Shown here piece by piece: positions 1 to 5,428 of a stretch of 5,536 bases of DNA. Every line of letters begins with the position of its first letter. The stretch's first letter is position 1. Origin of the DNA: Clostridiales bacterium (GTDB lineage Bacteria > Bacillota > Clostridia > Oscillospirales > JAAYXM01); assembly GCA_012515925.1 (NCBI GenBank), contig JAAYXM010000044.1:1-5536 (forward strand), in the 5' to 3' direction. The notes beneath the pieces were generated by a model. It did not search any database, was not told the origin of the DNA, and saw only the letters and a program-made list of their open reading frames with translations. Both the position numbers and the translations under genes were made by a program.

Positions 1-1
1 A

Positions 2-790
2 CCCACGGACGAGAGCTTCAAGCTTTTCGCGAAGTATAAAAAACAGTTTTCATGGGCTTCGGACGAGCATATCGCTTTTTTGATAAAGAACAAAATACCG
101 GTTGACGGGGAAAGCGTCCGGATACTATACGACCTGCATACCGGAAGCCTCGCGGATATGCTGCTCCAGCTGCTGCGGGGCGCGGAAAACACCAAAAGAG
201 ACGAGGCCTTGAGAAGGCTTATATCAGACTTCTTCAAAAACCCCGAAGCGCCGGGCTTTAATTCCGAAAGCCTTTCGCAGAGCGAAATCGCGTCAACGCT
301 CTCCGGTATTCTAAGCTATATAATAAGCAGATATGACAAAGGAGAACTGCGCGACAGGGCAAAAAACCTTGCCCGGCACGAAAAGAACAAGCGTGCTCTG
401 ATAAACTCCGTTTCGTTCGATTACTGCCAGATTCCGGTATATATAAACGGCGGGTATTTTATCGCGGAGGCGTTTGGTAAAAAGCATGAGCAGGAAAGCA
501 AAACCTCCGTCAATACTCTTTATCTTAAAATCCCGACGGTCAATCTCGGCGTCGTGCGGATATTCCTGTGTATCGACGAGGATAAAAGAGTCGAGTGCGC
601 GGTTGACGCCGAAAGATATATAGACACGGTGAAGCAGAACATTCTGATGCTCGGCGATTTGCTTTCAGAGTGCGGATATCGGCTTTACAAGGTTACGTAC
701 GACAGGCTGCCGGTTGAGATAAACATACTGAATTTCGAAAAGTACTCCGGGCTTGTGTTCAACCGCAAGGGTTACGACAGGCGTGTATAG
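2..790 (+). CDS. FliK-like (YlqG-type) protein, C-terminal part; 5' end outside window
   Basis: The reading frame is open from base 2 to the TAG at 788-790, giving 262 visible residues. A TTG at base 80 could serve as a start, but the frame continues upstream without a stop, so the gene most likely begins before the window. The visible N-terminal half is helical and charged, with no membrane segment or signal peptide. Residues about 145-233 resemble the C-terminal domain of flagellar hook-length control proteins (FliK, Flg_hook family): an IPVYINGG strand, then LKIPTVNLGVVRI matching the family pattern LxxPxxLGxVxV, an acidic turn, VECAVDAE, and a helix ending LLSECGYRLYKVTY, matching 'L...G..l..v.v'. 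In FliK this domain contacts the FlhB cytoplasmic domain to switch export specificity, and the next gene encodes exactly such a domain. B. subtilis has a comparable neighbouring pair, ylqG-ylqH. Whether this protein measures hook length is unknown; the main fliK usually lies later in the operon. The domain call is a motif-level inference. Confidence 0.7.
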   Translation, partial: PTDESFKLFAKYKKQFSWASDEHIAFLIKNKIPVDGESVRILYDLHTGSLADMLLQLLRGAENTKRDEALRRLISDFFKNPEAPGFNSESLSQSEIASTLSGILSYIISRYDKGELRDRAKNLARHEKNKRALINSVSFDYCQIPVYINGGYFIAEAFGKKHEQESKTSVNTLYLKIPTVNLGVVRIFLCIDEDKRVECAVDAERYIDTVKQNILMLGDLLSECGYRLYKVTYDRLPVEINILNFEKYSGLVFNRKGYDRRV

Positions 791-829
791 CGCACAGGCT
801 GCAGGAACCGCCATTTTATATTAAAGAGT

Positions 830-837
830 GGAAGGTG
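830..837 (+). promoter_or_regulatory. Ribosome binding site of the FlhB-like gene
   Basis: The purine stretch GGAAGGTG ends 8 bases before the ATG at 846, a normal Shine-Dalgarno distance. This favours ATG 846 over the in-frame GTG at 828, which overlaps the site and would add six residues. Confidence 0.5.
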
Positions 838-845
838 CGGCTTTT

Positions 846-1106
846 ATGAAAAAGGACAAGCTTGCCGCGGCTCTTAAATATGAACATACGGATAACGCGC
901 CGGCAATCGTGGCTAAGGGCAAAAACCATGTCGCCGAAAAAATAATCGCGGAGGCCAGAAAGAATAAAATCCCGATTAAGGTCGACGCCGAATGCGCGGA
1001 ACTTATAAATCTCACGGAGCTCGGGCACGAGATTCCGGAAGAGCTTTACGGGGTAGTGGCAAAAATACTTGTTTTCGTAAACACAATCGACAAAATACAT
1101 AATTAA
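846..1106 (+). CDS. Soluble FlhB-like protein (FlhX/YlqH type), FlhB cytoplasmic domain only
   Basis: This 86-residue protein matches the C-terminal cytoplasmic subdomain of the flagellar export gate protein FlhB (EscU/YscU/HrcU family). Recognisable pieces in order are LAAALKYEH (FlhB: YAVALKYD), APAIVAKGKNHVAEKI (APKVVAKG...A..I), a helix leading to IPIKVDAECAELI, then LTELGHEIPEELYGVVAKIL, the equivalent of the FlhB 'IGQ.IP..LY.AVAEVL' stretch. The four membrane helices and the NPTH autocleavage motif are absent: the protein starts almost exactly where the cleaved C-terminal fragment of FlhB would start. Stand-alone proteins of this type are known as YlqH in Bacillus and FlhX (HP1575) in Helicobacter, where it can substitute for the lost FlhB C-terminal domain. 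The gene follows a FliK-like gene after a 55-base gap and precedes the transglycosylase gene. It probably acts at the export gate or with the FliK-like protein; this role is inferred. The family match is strong. Confidence 0.85.
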   Translation: MKKDKLAAALKYEHTDNAPAIVAKGKNHVAEKIIAEARKNKIPIKVDAECAELINLTELGHEIPEELYGVVAKILVFVNTIDKIHN

Positions 1107-1119
1107 AGCCGTGATTTTA

Positions 1120-1707
1120 ATGCAAAACATCGTTTCGGCGATATACCGTGAAAAACTTCAGGAAATACAGTCACGGGTTCCGGTTAAAATAGCCGGGGCC
1201 GGGTTTAAACGCGCGCTTGAAAACGCCGTCGCCGGGTCAGGTGCCGCAGAAACGCCGGTTAAGTATACCGAATACGGGGATTTAATCCGCGCGGCGTCCG
1301 AGAAATACGGCATAGACGAAAAAGTCATAGAGGCGGTTATAAATGCCGAGTCGGGCTTTAATCCGAACGCGGTTTCCCGCGCGGGCGCCATGGGACTTAT
1401 GCAGCTTATGCCCAAAACCGCCGCTTCCCTCGGCGTTTCCGACCCGTTTGACCCTGGGCAGAACATCGAGGGCGGGACAAAGTATTTATACAGGCTTCTC
1501 AACATGTATGACGGGGATCTTATAACCGCGATTGCCGCGTACAACTGCGGACCGGGCGCGCTCAACAGGCTCGGGATTGACAGGATACAAACCGAAGAGG
1601 ACATGGCGGCGCTTTTTAAGGAAACCCGGAATTACGTAAACAAGGTAATTAAAAATTTAAATAAACAGACGGGGGGATTATATGCTGTCGATTTTCAACA
1701 AACTTAA
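1120..1707 (+). CDS. Flagellar-operon lytic transglycosylase (SLT domain)
   Basis: This 195-residue protein carries a lysozyme-like SLT (Slt70/MltE-type) domain, which cleaves the MurNAc-GlcNAc bond of peptidoglycan to 1,6-anhydro products. Residues about 52-175 hold the family motifs: the catalytic Glu at 77 in INAESGFNP, GLMQLMP at 92-98, a DPFDPGQNIEGGTKYL segment, and AYNCGPGAL at 140-148. The first ~45 residues are polar and unlike the domain, with no hydrophobic signal peptide or membrane anchor. Because its substrate is outside the membrane, export through the flagellar type III apparatus, as for FlgJ of Proteobacteria, is a reasonable inference. The start is uncertain: neither ATG 1120 nor the in-frame GTG 1111 has a clear ribosome binding site, and translation may be coupled to the preceding gene, whose stop lies at 1104-1106. 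The 3' end overlaps flgB by 26 bases, tying it to rod assembly. The domain call is secure; the link to rod penetration is inferred. Confidence 0.88.
   Translation: MQNIVSAIYREKLQEIQSRVPVKIAGAGFKRALENAVAGSGAAETPVKYTEYGDLIRAASEKYGIDEKVIEAVINAESGFNPNAVSRAGAMGLMQLMPKTAASLGVSDPFDPGQNIEGGTKYLYRLLNMYDGDLITAIAAYNCGPGALNRLGIDRIQTEEDMAALFKETRNYVNKVIKNLNKQTGGLYAVDFQQT
1671..1677 (+). promoter_or_regulatory. Ribosome binding site of flgB, inside the transglycosylase gene
   Basis: GGGGGGA lies 5 bases before the flgB ATG, directly after an A/T-rich stretch (about 1646-1668) within the end of the transglycosylase gene. The low-structure A/T stretch may keep the site accessible; that part is inference. Confidence 0.5.
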
Positions 1708-2080
1708 CCTGCTCGGCCTGGAGCTTGACGCCGTATGGAAGCAAAGCGAGGTTACGGGCACCAATATCGCGAACGCCGAGGTTCCGGGATATAAGGCGAA
1801 AAAGCTTCGGTTTGAAAGCGTGCTCGGTTCAATGCTCGACACTTCAGGAAACAAAATGAAAGCTACACGGGCGGGGCACTCGGACGGCCGCGTTAAATAC
1901 AGTTCGCCGGTGATAACCGTCGATTACGGAACCTCGATGCGGCTTGACGGGAACAACGTGGATGTCGAAAACGAGATGGTCCAGCTTGCGGACAGCAATA
2001 TAAAGTACGGTTTTCTGGTTCAAAAGGCGTCAAAGGAAATCTCAAAAATCAGGTACGCGATAAATGAAGGGAGGAGATAG
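1682..2080 (+). CDS. flgB: Flagellar basal-body rod protein FlgB
   Basis: FlgB is a proximal rod subunit that sits next to FliE and the MS-ring and is exported by the flagellar type III system without a cleaved signal. The product has 132 residues, close to the usual ~130-140. The N-terminal helix (residues 1-27) is followed by the rod/hook signature NIANAEVPGYKA at 28-39; the usual T before PGY is V here. The C-terminal part carries GNNVDVENEM at 90-99 and a final amphipathic helix with the pattern 'EM..LA......Y......S..I...R.AI', as in FlgB. The two terminal helices form the coiled coil of axial proteins. ATG 1682 is supported by a G-rich ribosome binding site and by the right N-terminal length. 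The gene starts inside the transglycosylase gene, and its stop lies 2 bases before flgC, so the pair is very likely translationally coupled. Confidence 0.95.
   Translation: MLSIFNKLNLLGLELDAVWKQSEVTGTNIANAEVPGYKAKKLRFESVLGSMLDTSGNKMKATRAGHSDGRVKYSSPVITVDYGTSMRLDGNNVDVENEMVQLADSNIKYGFLVQKASKEISKIRYAINEGRR
2069..2076 (+). promoter_or_regulatory. Strong ribosome binding site of flgC, inside the end of flgB
   Basis: GGGAGGAG ends 6 bases before the flgC ATG at 2083 and is among the best Shine-Dalgarno matches in the window. It lies in the last codons of flgB. Confidence 0.7.
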
Positions 2081-2082
2081 AC

Positions 2083-2505
2083 ATGAAGTTTTTAGGCTCT
2101 CTCGATATCAGCGCTTCGGCGCTCAGCGCGCAAAGACTTCGTATGGATATCATTGCTCAGAATATCGCGAATTCCGGCACGACACGCGCGGAAAACGGAG
2201 GTCCGTACCGCAGGAAAATCGCGGTTCTCGGCAGTATGTCCGTCAAAGGGTTTAAAAGCGTTCTTGACGGCGCCTTAAGCGGCGTCAGAGTGTCCGGCAT
2301 CGTCGAAGACCAGTCGCCATTTCGCGCGGTGCATGACCCGTCCCACCCCGACGCGGACGAAAACGGCGATGTGATGCTGCCCAATGTGGACACGACGCAG
2401 GAAATGATTGAGATGATGGCGGCCACAAGGGCGTATGAATCAAACATCACAGTGTTGAACTCGATAAAGGCCATGGCCCAGAAGGCTTTGGAAATAGGCA
2501 GATAA
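2083..2505 (+). CDS. flgC: Flagellar basal-body rod protein FlgC
   Basis: FlgC is a proximal rod subunit assembled with FlgB on FliE. Its 140 residues fit the family length. Diagnostic stretches are the N-terminal helix LDISASALSAQRLRMD (7-22), the signature IAQNIANSGTT at 24-34 followed by GGPYRRK at 39-45 (FlgC normally has 'NIANa.TTr...GGPYRRk'), the middle block DPSHPDADENGDVMLPNVD at 85-103, and the C-terminal helix with MMAATRAYESNITVLNSIKAM ending in KALEIGR. The DPSHPDAD...G.V..PNV block is specific to FlgC and separates it from FlgB, FlgF and FlgG. The gene starts 2 bases after the flgB stop with a strong ribosome binding site and is followed 24 bases later by fliE. Nothing is unusual in its sequence. 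Confidence 0.97.
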   Translation: MKFLGSLDISASALSAQRLRMDIIAQNIANSGTTRAENGGPYRRKIAVLGSMSVKGFKSVLDGALSGVRVSGIVEDQSPFRAVHDPSHPDADENGDVMLPNVDTTQEMIEMMAATRAYESNITVLNSIKAMAQKALEIGR

Positions 2506-2517
2506 AAAAACTCATTT

Positions 2518-2523
2518 GGGGGA
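2518..2523 (+). promoter_or_regulatory. Ribosome binding site of fliE
   Basis: GGGGGA lies in the 24-base gap between flgC and fliE and ends 6 bases before the ATG at 2530, fixing that start. Confidence 0.6.
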
Positions 2524-2529
2524 AATAAT

Positions 2530-2817
2530 ATGCGGATAACATCGATCGGAAATCAAATAATACCGGCTAAAAACGCCGCCTCCGGGGATGCCCCGGCAGG
2601 TTTCTTTTCGGATATCCTTGCCCGGGCGATAGAGAATGTAAAGGACGCCGAGGAGCAGGATAACCTTCAGACAGTCGGGCTGGTTACGGGTACGGGAGCC
2701 GACCTTCACTCGGCTATGCTCGCTATGGAAAAGGCGGATTTGGCGCTGCAGTTTACCGTTCAGATTCGGAACAAAATTCTGGAAGCGTATAATGAAGTTA
2801 TGCGCTTACAATTTTAA
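2530..2817 (+). CDS. fliE: Flagellar hook-basal body complex protein FliE
   Basis: FliE joins the MS-ring to the proximal rod and is the first rod-side component to pass through the export gate. The product has 95 residues, the normal size. The N-terminal ~25 residues are variable and low in structure. From residue 25 a helix begins (FFSDILARAIENVKDAEEQ), and the diagnostic C-terminal block runs from residue 58 to the end: LHSAMLAMEKADLALQFTVQ, then IRNKILEAYNEVMRLQF. The family pattern is 'LH..MIA.EKA.LAL.L.VQVRNK..EAY.E.MRM..'. The gene follows flgC by 24 bases. A 49-base gap (2818-2866) separates it from fliF; apart from the fliF ribosome binding site I see nothing in that gap. The position between flgC and fliF is the standard order. 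Confidence 0.96.
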   Translation: MRITSIGNQIIPAKNAASGDAPAGFFSDILARAIENVKDAEEQDNLQTVGLVTGTGADLHSAMLAMEKADLALQFTVQIRNKILEAYNEVMRLQF

Positions 2818-2847
2818 CCTGATATCGCGGTAAAGTAATAATGCGGC

Positions 2848-2854
2848 AGAGGAG
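2848..2854 (+). promoter_or_regulatory. Ribosome binding site of fliF, slightly long spacing
   Basis: AGAGGAG lies 12 bases before the fliF ATG at 2867, a little further than for the other genes here. No other in-frame start codon lies closer, so ATG 2867 stands. Confidence 0.5.
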
Positions 2855-2866
2855 AAAACAATATCG

Positions 2867-4405
2867 ATGAATATATTTAAGTCGTTTATTCCGCAAATCG
2901 GTGAATTCTGGAAAAATATAGACAGAATAAACCGGATAAGGATTATAGTTTCCGCGGCGATAATTATAGCCGTAGCGGGCATTGCCACGTGGATTCTGTC
3001 AAGGCCCGAATATGTAGTTCTTTACAGCGGGCTTGACGGTCAGGAGGCAGGCGAGATATACACGCTTATCGAGGATATGGGCGTGACTCCGAAGGCCGTC
3101 GGGAGCGGGACCATCAAGGTCCCGAAGAAGAACGAATCGAGAATACGCATGCAGCTTGCGGCGGAAGGCTATCCGAAAAGCGGCCGCTCAAACGATTATT
3201 TCGATATAGGCATGGGCCTCGGAGCCACGGATTACGACAAGCGCATGGCGGCGCAATTACAGCTCCAGAACAGACTGGAAAAAGCAATCGAAACAATGGA
3301 GGGCGTCAAAAGCGCGATAGTTACAATCAGCATACCCGAGCAGGACAGCTTTGTGCTTAAAGACGATAAGGTTGAGCCCTCCGCTTCCGTCGTGCTTATT
3401 CTGAAAGACGGTTTTTTAAACAACAAGCAGGTGCGCGGCATCGAGCAGCTTGTGTCAAAAAGCGTCGGCGGCCTTAAGCCGGAGAATATCTCGATTATAG
3501 ACAATAACATGAACCCGCTCAGCAACGGCGATACCGAGGGGATCGGCAATGTGGGCACGCAGTTTGACCTTGAGCTTCAGCTTAAAAAGAACCTGGAAAA
3601 GCAGGTTATGACGCTGCTTGAACCGATTTTCGGCAAAAACCGCGTCATGGCCTCGGTCAATGTCCGGTTGAATTTCGATAAAAAGGTTACGAGCAAGGTT
3701 GAATTCAACCCGGTGGTTGATGACGAGGGTATCGCGGTCAGCATAAACGAGCTTAAGGAAAGCGTATCCTCCTCCGCGGCGCCGGAAGGGTCGCAGCCCG
3801 AAGGGGCGCTGCAGTATCCTGTTTATCAGGGGTCCGGCCAGGGCGATTATACGAACACGAACAGAAGCATAAACTACGAGGTCAACGAGACAAAGGAACA
3901 GATTGAAGAGGCACAGGGCAAGATTACCGAGCTTGCGCTCTCGGTTTTGATAGACAACCCCGACCTCGGCACGCAGATGCTTTCGAGAATTCAGAAGGTT
4001 GTCTCAACCGCTCTCGGTGTAACACTTGAAAACGTCGTTGTCGAGGGCATGTCCTTCAGCGCGCTGGCGGAGGAGCAGGATAAAATCAAAACCGCCGAGG
4101 AAAAGGCCTCGAACGAATTGTTCAAGCGCGGTCTGATTGATATCGGCTATAAGGTGTTGCTCGGGCTTCTGCTGTTCTTCGCGCTTTTTATCGTTTACAG
4201 GTTTGTCAGGGGCATTAAGGTGTCCGTCTCGGGAGAAAGCTATATCGATAAAGAATATGAGCAACTCATAGACGAGGCCGTTGAAATCTCCCAGCCGGGC
4301 GTAAGCTACGACCAGGCCGTCAAAAAGCGACGAATCGAGAGTATCGTCGAAACAAAGCCGGATGTCGTTGCCCGGCAGATAAAAGAATGGCTTAACGAGA
4401 ATTAG
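2867..4405 (+). CDS. fliF: Flagellar MS-ring protein FliF
   Basis: FliF multimerises in the cytoplasmic membrane to form the MS-ring, the platform for the rotor, rod and export gate. The 512 residues are slightly short of the common 520-570. A hydrophobic segment at about 25-45 is the first membrane helix. It is followed by the YscJ/FliF ring-building region: RPEYVVLYSGLDGQEAGEI at 46-64, the GTIKVPKKNESRIRMQLAAE stretch at 81-100, and a second domain around 135-215 (LEKAIETMEGVKSAIVTISI, then PSASVVLILKD). The outer-face FliF-specific region at about 230-400 contains a low-complexity Ser/Gly/Pro loop (299-335). The second membrane helix is at about 428-447. The C-terminal tail ends with the acidic/amphipathic FliG-binding segment KPDVVARQIKEWLNEN (497-512). 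The family's usual PG.I.RL motif before the last outer-face strand reads QGKITELALSVLID, a mild variation. The stop at 4403-4405 overlaps the fliG ribosome binding site. Confidence 0.97.
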   Translation: MNIFKSFIPQIGEFWKNIDRINRIRIIVSAAIIIAVAGIATWILSRPEYVVLYSGLDGQEAGEIYTLIEDMGVTPKAVGSGTIKVPKKNESRIRMQLAAEGYPKSGRSNDYFDIGMGLGATDYDKRMAAQLQLQNRLEKAIETMEGVKSAIVTISIPEQDSFVLKDDKVEPSASVVLILKDGFLNNKQVRGIEQLVSKSVGGLKPENISIIDNNMNPLSNGDTEGIGNVGTQFDLELQLKKNLEKQVMTLLEPIFGKNRVMASVNVRLNFDKKVTSKVEFNPVVDDEGIAVSINELKESVSSSAAPEGSQPEGALQYPVYQGSGQGDYTNTNRSINYEVNETKEQIEEAQGKITELALSVLIDNPDLGTQMLSRIQKVVSTALGVTLENVVVEGMSFSALAEEQDKIKTAEEKASNELFKRGLIDIGYKVLLGLLLFFALFIVYRFVRGIKVSVSGESYIDKEYEQLIDEAVEISQPGVSYDQAVKKRRIESIVETKPDVVARQIKEWLNEN

Positions 4406-4409
4406 GTGG
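4404..4409 (+). promoter_or_regulatory. Ribosome binding site that places the fliG start at ATG 4415
   Basis: AGGTGG overlaps the fliF stop codon and ends 5 bases before ATG 4415. The in-frame GTG at 4406 lies inside the site and has no good ribosome binding site of its own, so it is the less likely start. Confidence 0.6.
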
Positions 4410-4414
4410 TAGGC

Positions 4415-5428
4415 ATGTTATATACTGATAACGCCCTGACCGGCAGGAAAAAAGCCGCGGTTTTGCTCATATCCATCGGCACCCAGAACGCGATTAAGGT
4501 GCTTAAGTTTCTGAAGGAAGAAGAAATCGAACAGGTCACGGTCGAGATTGCCAACGCGGGAGAAATCGATAATGAGACGCGCCGCGCCGTCATAGACGAG
4601 GTTGTCGAGAACGTTCAGTCCGACGCGCTCAGCGGCGAGGGTGGTCTGCAATATGTAAAGGAAATACTTGAGCAGACAATAGGCGCGCACAAGGCGGCGG
4701 CGATTATCGACAGACTCGCGCAGGGGAGTCAGACGCGTCCGTTCGAGTTTATCCGTCGCGCCGACCCGAACCAGCTTCTGAATATTATCCAGAACGAACA
4801 TGCCCAGACAATAGCTCTGATATTTTCGTATCTGAATCCGGCTCAGGCCGCAGCGGTGCTCTCCGCGCTGCCGCGCGAAAAGCAGGCGGAGGTCGCGCAG
4901 CGTATCGCCACGATGGATATGACATCCCCCGAGTACACCAGTGAAATCGAGAGGATATTAAAGAAAAAGCTCTCGTCCCTCGGTAAGGAGTCATATACCG
5001 CGAGCGGCGGCATACAGGCAATCGTCGATATATTAAACGCCGCCGACAGGAGTACGGAAAAATCCATTTTCGAGACCCTCGAGGTCAAGGACAGCGAGCT
5101 TGCCGAGGCTATCAAAAAACGTATGTTCGTGTTCGAGGATATCATTAACCTGGACAACAAGGCGGTACAGCTGTTCCTGCGCGAAATCGAAAGCCACGAT
5201 TTGGCCCTTGCGTTAAAGAGCGCTACGGAGGACGTCAGCGAGAGAATTTTCGAGAACATGTCAAGGCGCATGCAGGAGGTCCTTAAGGAAGAGATAGAAT
5301 TTTTGGGGCCCGTCAAGCTGCGTGATGTTGAGGAAGCACAGCAGAGAATAGTCAGCGTGATAAGACGTCTCGAGGACGAAGGCGAGATAATCGTGTCACG
5401 CACCGGGGGGGACGAGATAATTGTCTAA
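4415..5428 (+). CDS. fliG: Flagellar motor switch protein FliG
   Basis: FliG forms the upper C-ring on the MS-ring. It binds FliF through its N-terminal domain and FliM through its middle domain, and receives torque from the stator through its C-terminal domain. From ATG 4415 it has 337 residues, the standard length. The N-terminal domain starts with LTGRKKAAVLLISIG. The middle domain begins at FEFIRRADPNQLLNIIQNEH and carries the family's EHPQ motif as EHAQ (128-131). A Gly-Gly hinge lies at 198-199. The C-terminal domain has KKRMFVFEDI with the MFxF motif at 237-240. By alignment from memory with Escherichia coli FliG, the torque-related charges are kept: K268 (K264), R285 (R281), E292/E293 (D288/D289) and K301 (R297). 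It ends with the conserved VEEAQQRIVSVIRRLEDEGE block. The 3' end overlaps fliH by 8 bases. An alternative GTG start at 4406 would add three residues. Confidence 0.97.
   Translation: MLYTDNALTGRKKAAVLLISIGTQNAIKVLKFLKEEEIEQVTVEIANAGEIDNETRRAVIDEVVENVQSDALSGEGGLQYVKEILEQTIGAHKAAAIIDRLAQGSQTRPFEFIRRADPNQLLNIIQNEHAQTIALIFSYLNPAQAAAVLSALPREKQAEVAQRIATMDMTSPEYTSEIERILKKKLSSLGKESYTASGGIQAIVDILNAADRSTEKSIFETLEVKDSELAEAIKKRMFVFEDIINLDNKAVQLFLREIESHDLALALKSATEDVSERIFENMSRRMQEVLKEEIEFLGPVKLRDVEEAQQRIVSVIRRLEDEGEIIVSRTGGDEIIV
5405..5411 (+). promoter_or_regulatory. G-run ribosome binding site for fliH inside fliG
   Basis: A run of seven G ends 9 bases before the TTG at 5421, resembling the G-run in front of flgB. 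A TAA in the fliH frame at 5418-5420 directly precedes the TTG, so no start further upstream is possible. Confidence 0.45.

Noticed and set aside
80..82. TTG as a possible start of the first gene
   Set aside because: The frame is open from base 2 without interruption, the codons before the TTG read as ordinary protein, and no good ribosome binding site precedes it. The gene is more likely truncated by the window edge.
783..796. Small inverted repeat (GTG...CAC) after the first gene as a terminator
   Set aside because: The stem is only about three base pairs, and no T-run follows.
816..1130. Minus-strand reading frame of 104 codons opposite the FlhB-like gene
   Set aside because: The + strand product matches the FlhB cytoplasmic domain clearly; the antisense product matches nothing recognised.
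1158..1604. Minus-strand reading frame of 148 codons opposite the transglycosylase
   Set aside because: The opposite strand carries an intact SLT domain, and the minus-strand product shows no family motif.
2064..2255. Short + strand frame crossing the flgB-flgC junction
   Set aside because: It is out of frame with flgC, and its Arg/Gly-rich translation has no rod-protein features. The ribosome binding site there serves flgC.
2818..2866. Promoter in the gap between fliE and fliF
   Set aside because: A TAAAGT occurs at 2831-2836, but no matching GCCGATAA-type flagellar sigma-factor element or spaced -35/-10 pair follows. The gap holds little beyond the fliF ribosome binding site.
4843..5403. 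Minus-strand reading frame of 186 codons opposite fliG
   Set aside because: It lies fully within the well-supported fliG, its translation is a Ser/Ala/Leu-rich composition with no recognisable motif, and it has no separate regulatory context. It is a mirror effect of the codon use of fliG.
5405..5411. Seven-G run as a phase-variation switch joining FliG to FliH
   Set aside because: Loss of one G would enter the fliH frame, but the TAA at 5418-5420 ends that frame before the TTG, so no fusion could form. At most the last few FliG residues would change. The run is better explained as a ribosome binding site.
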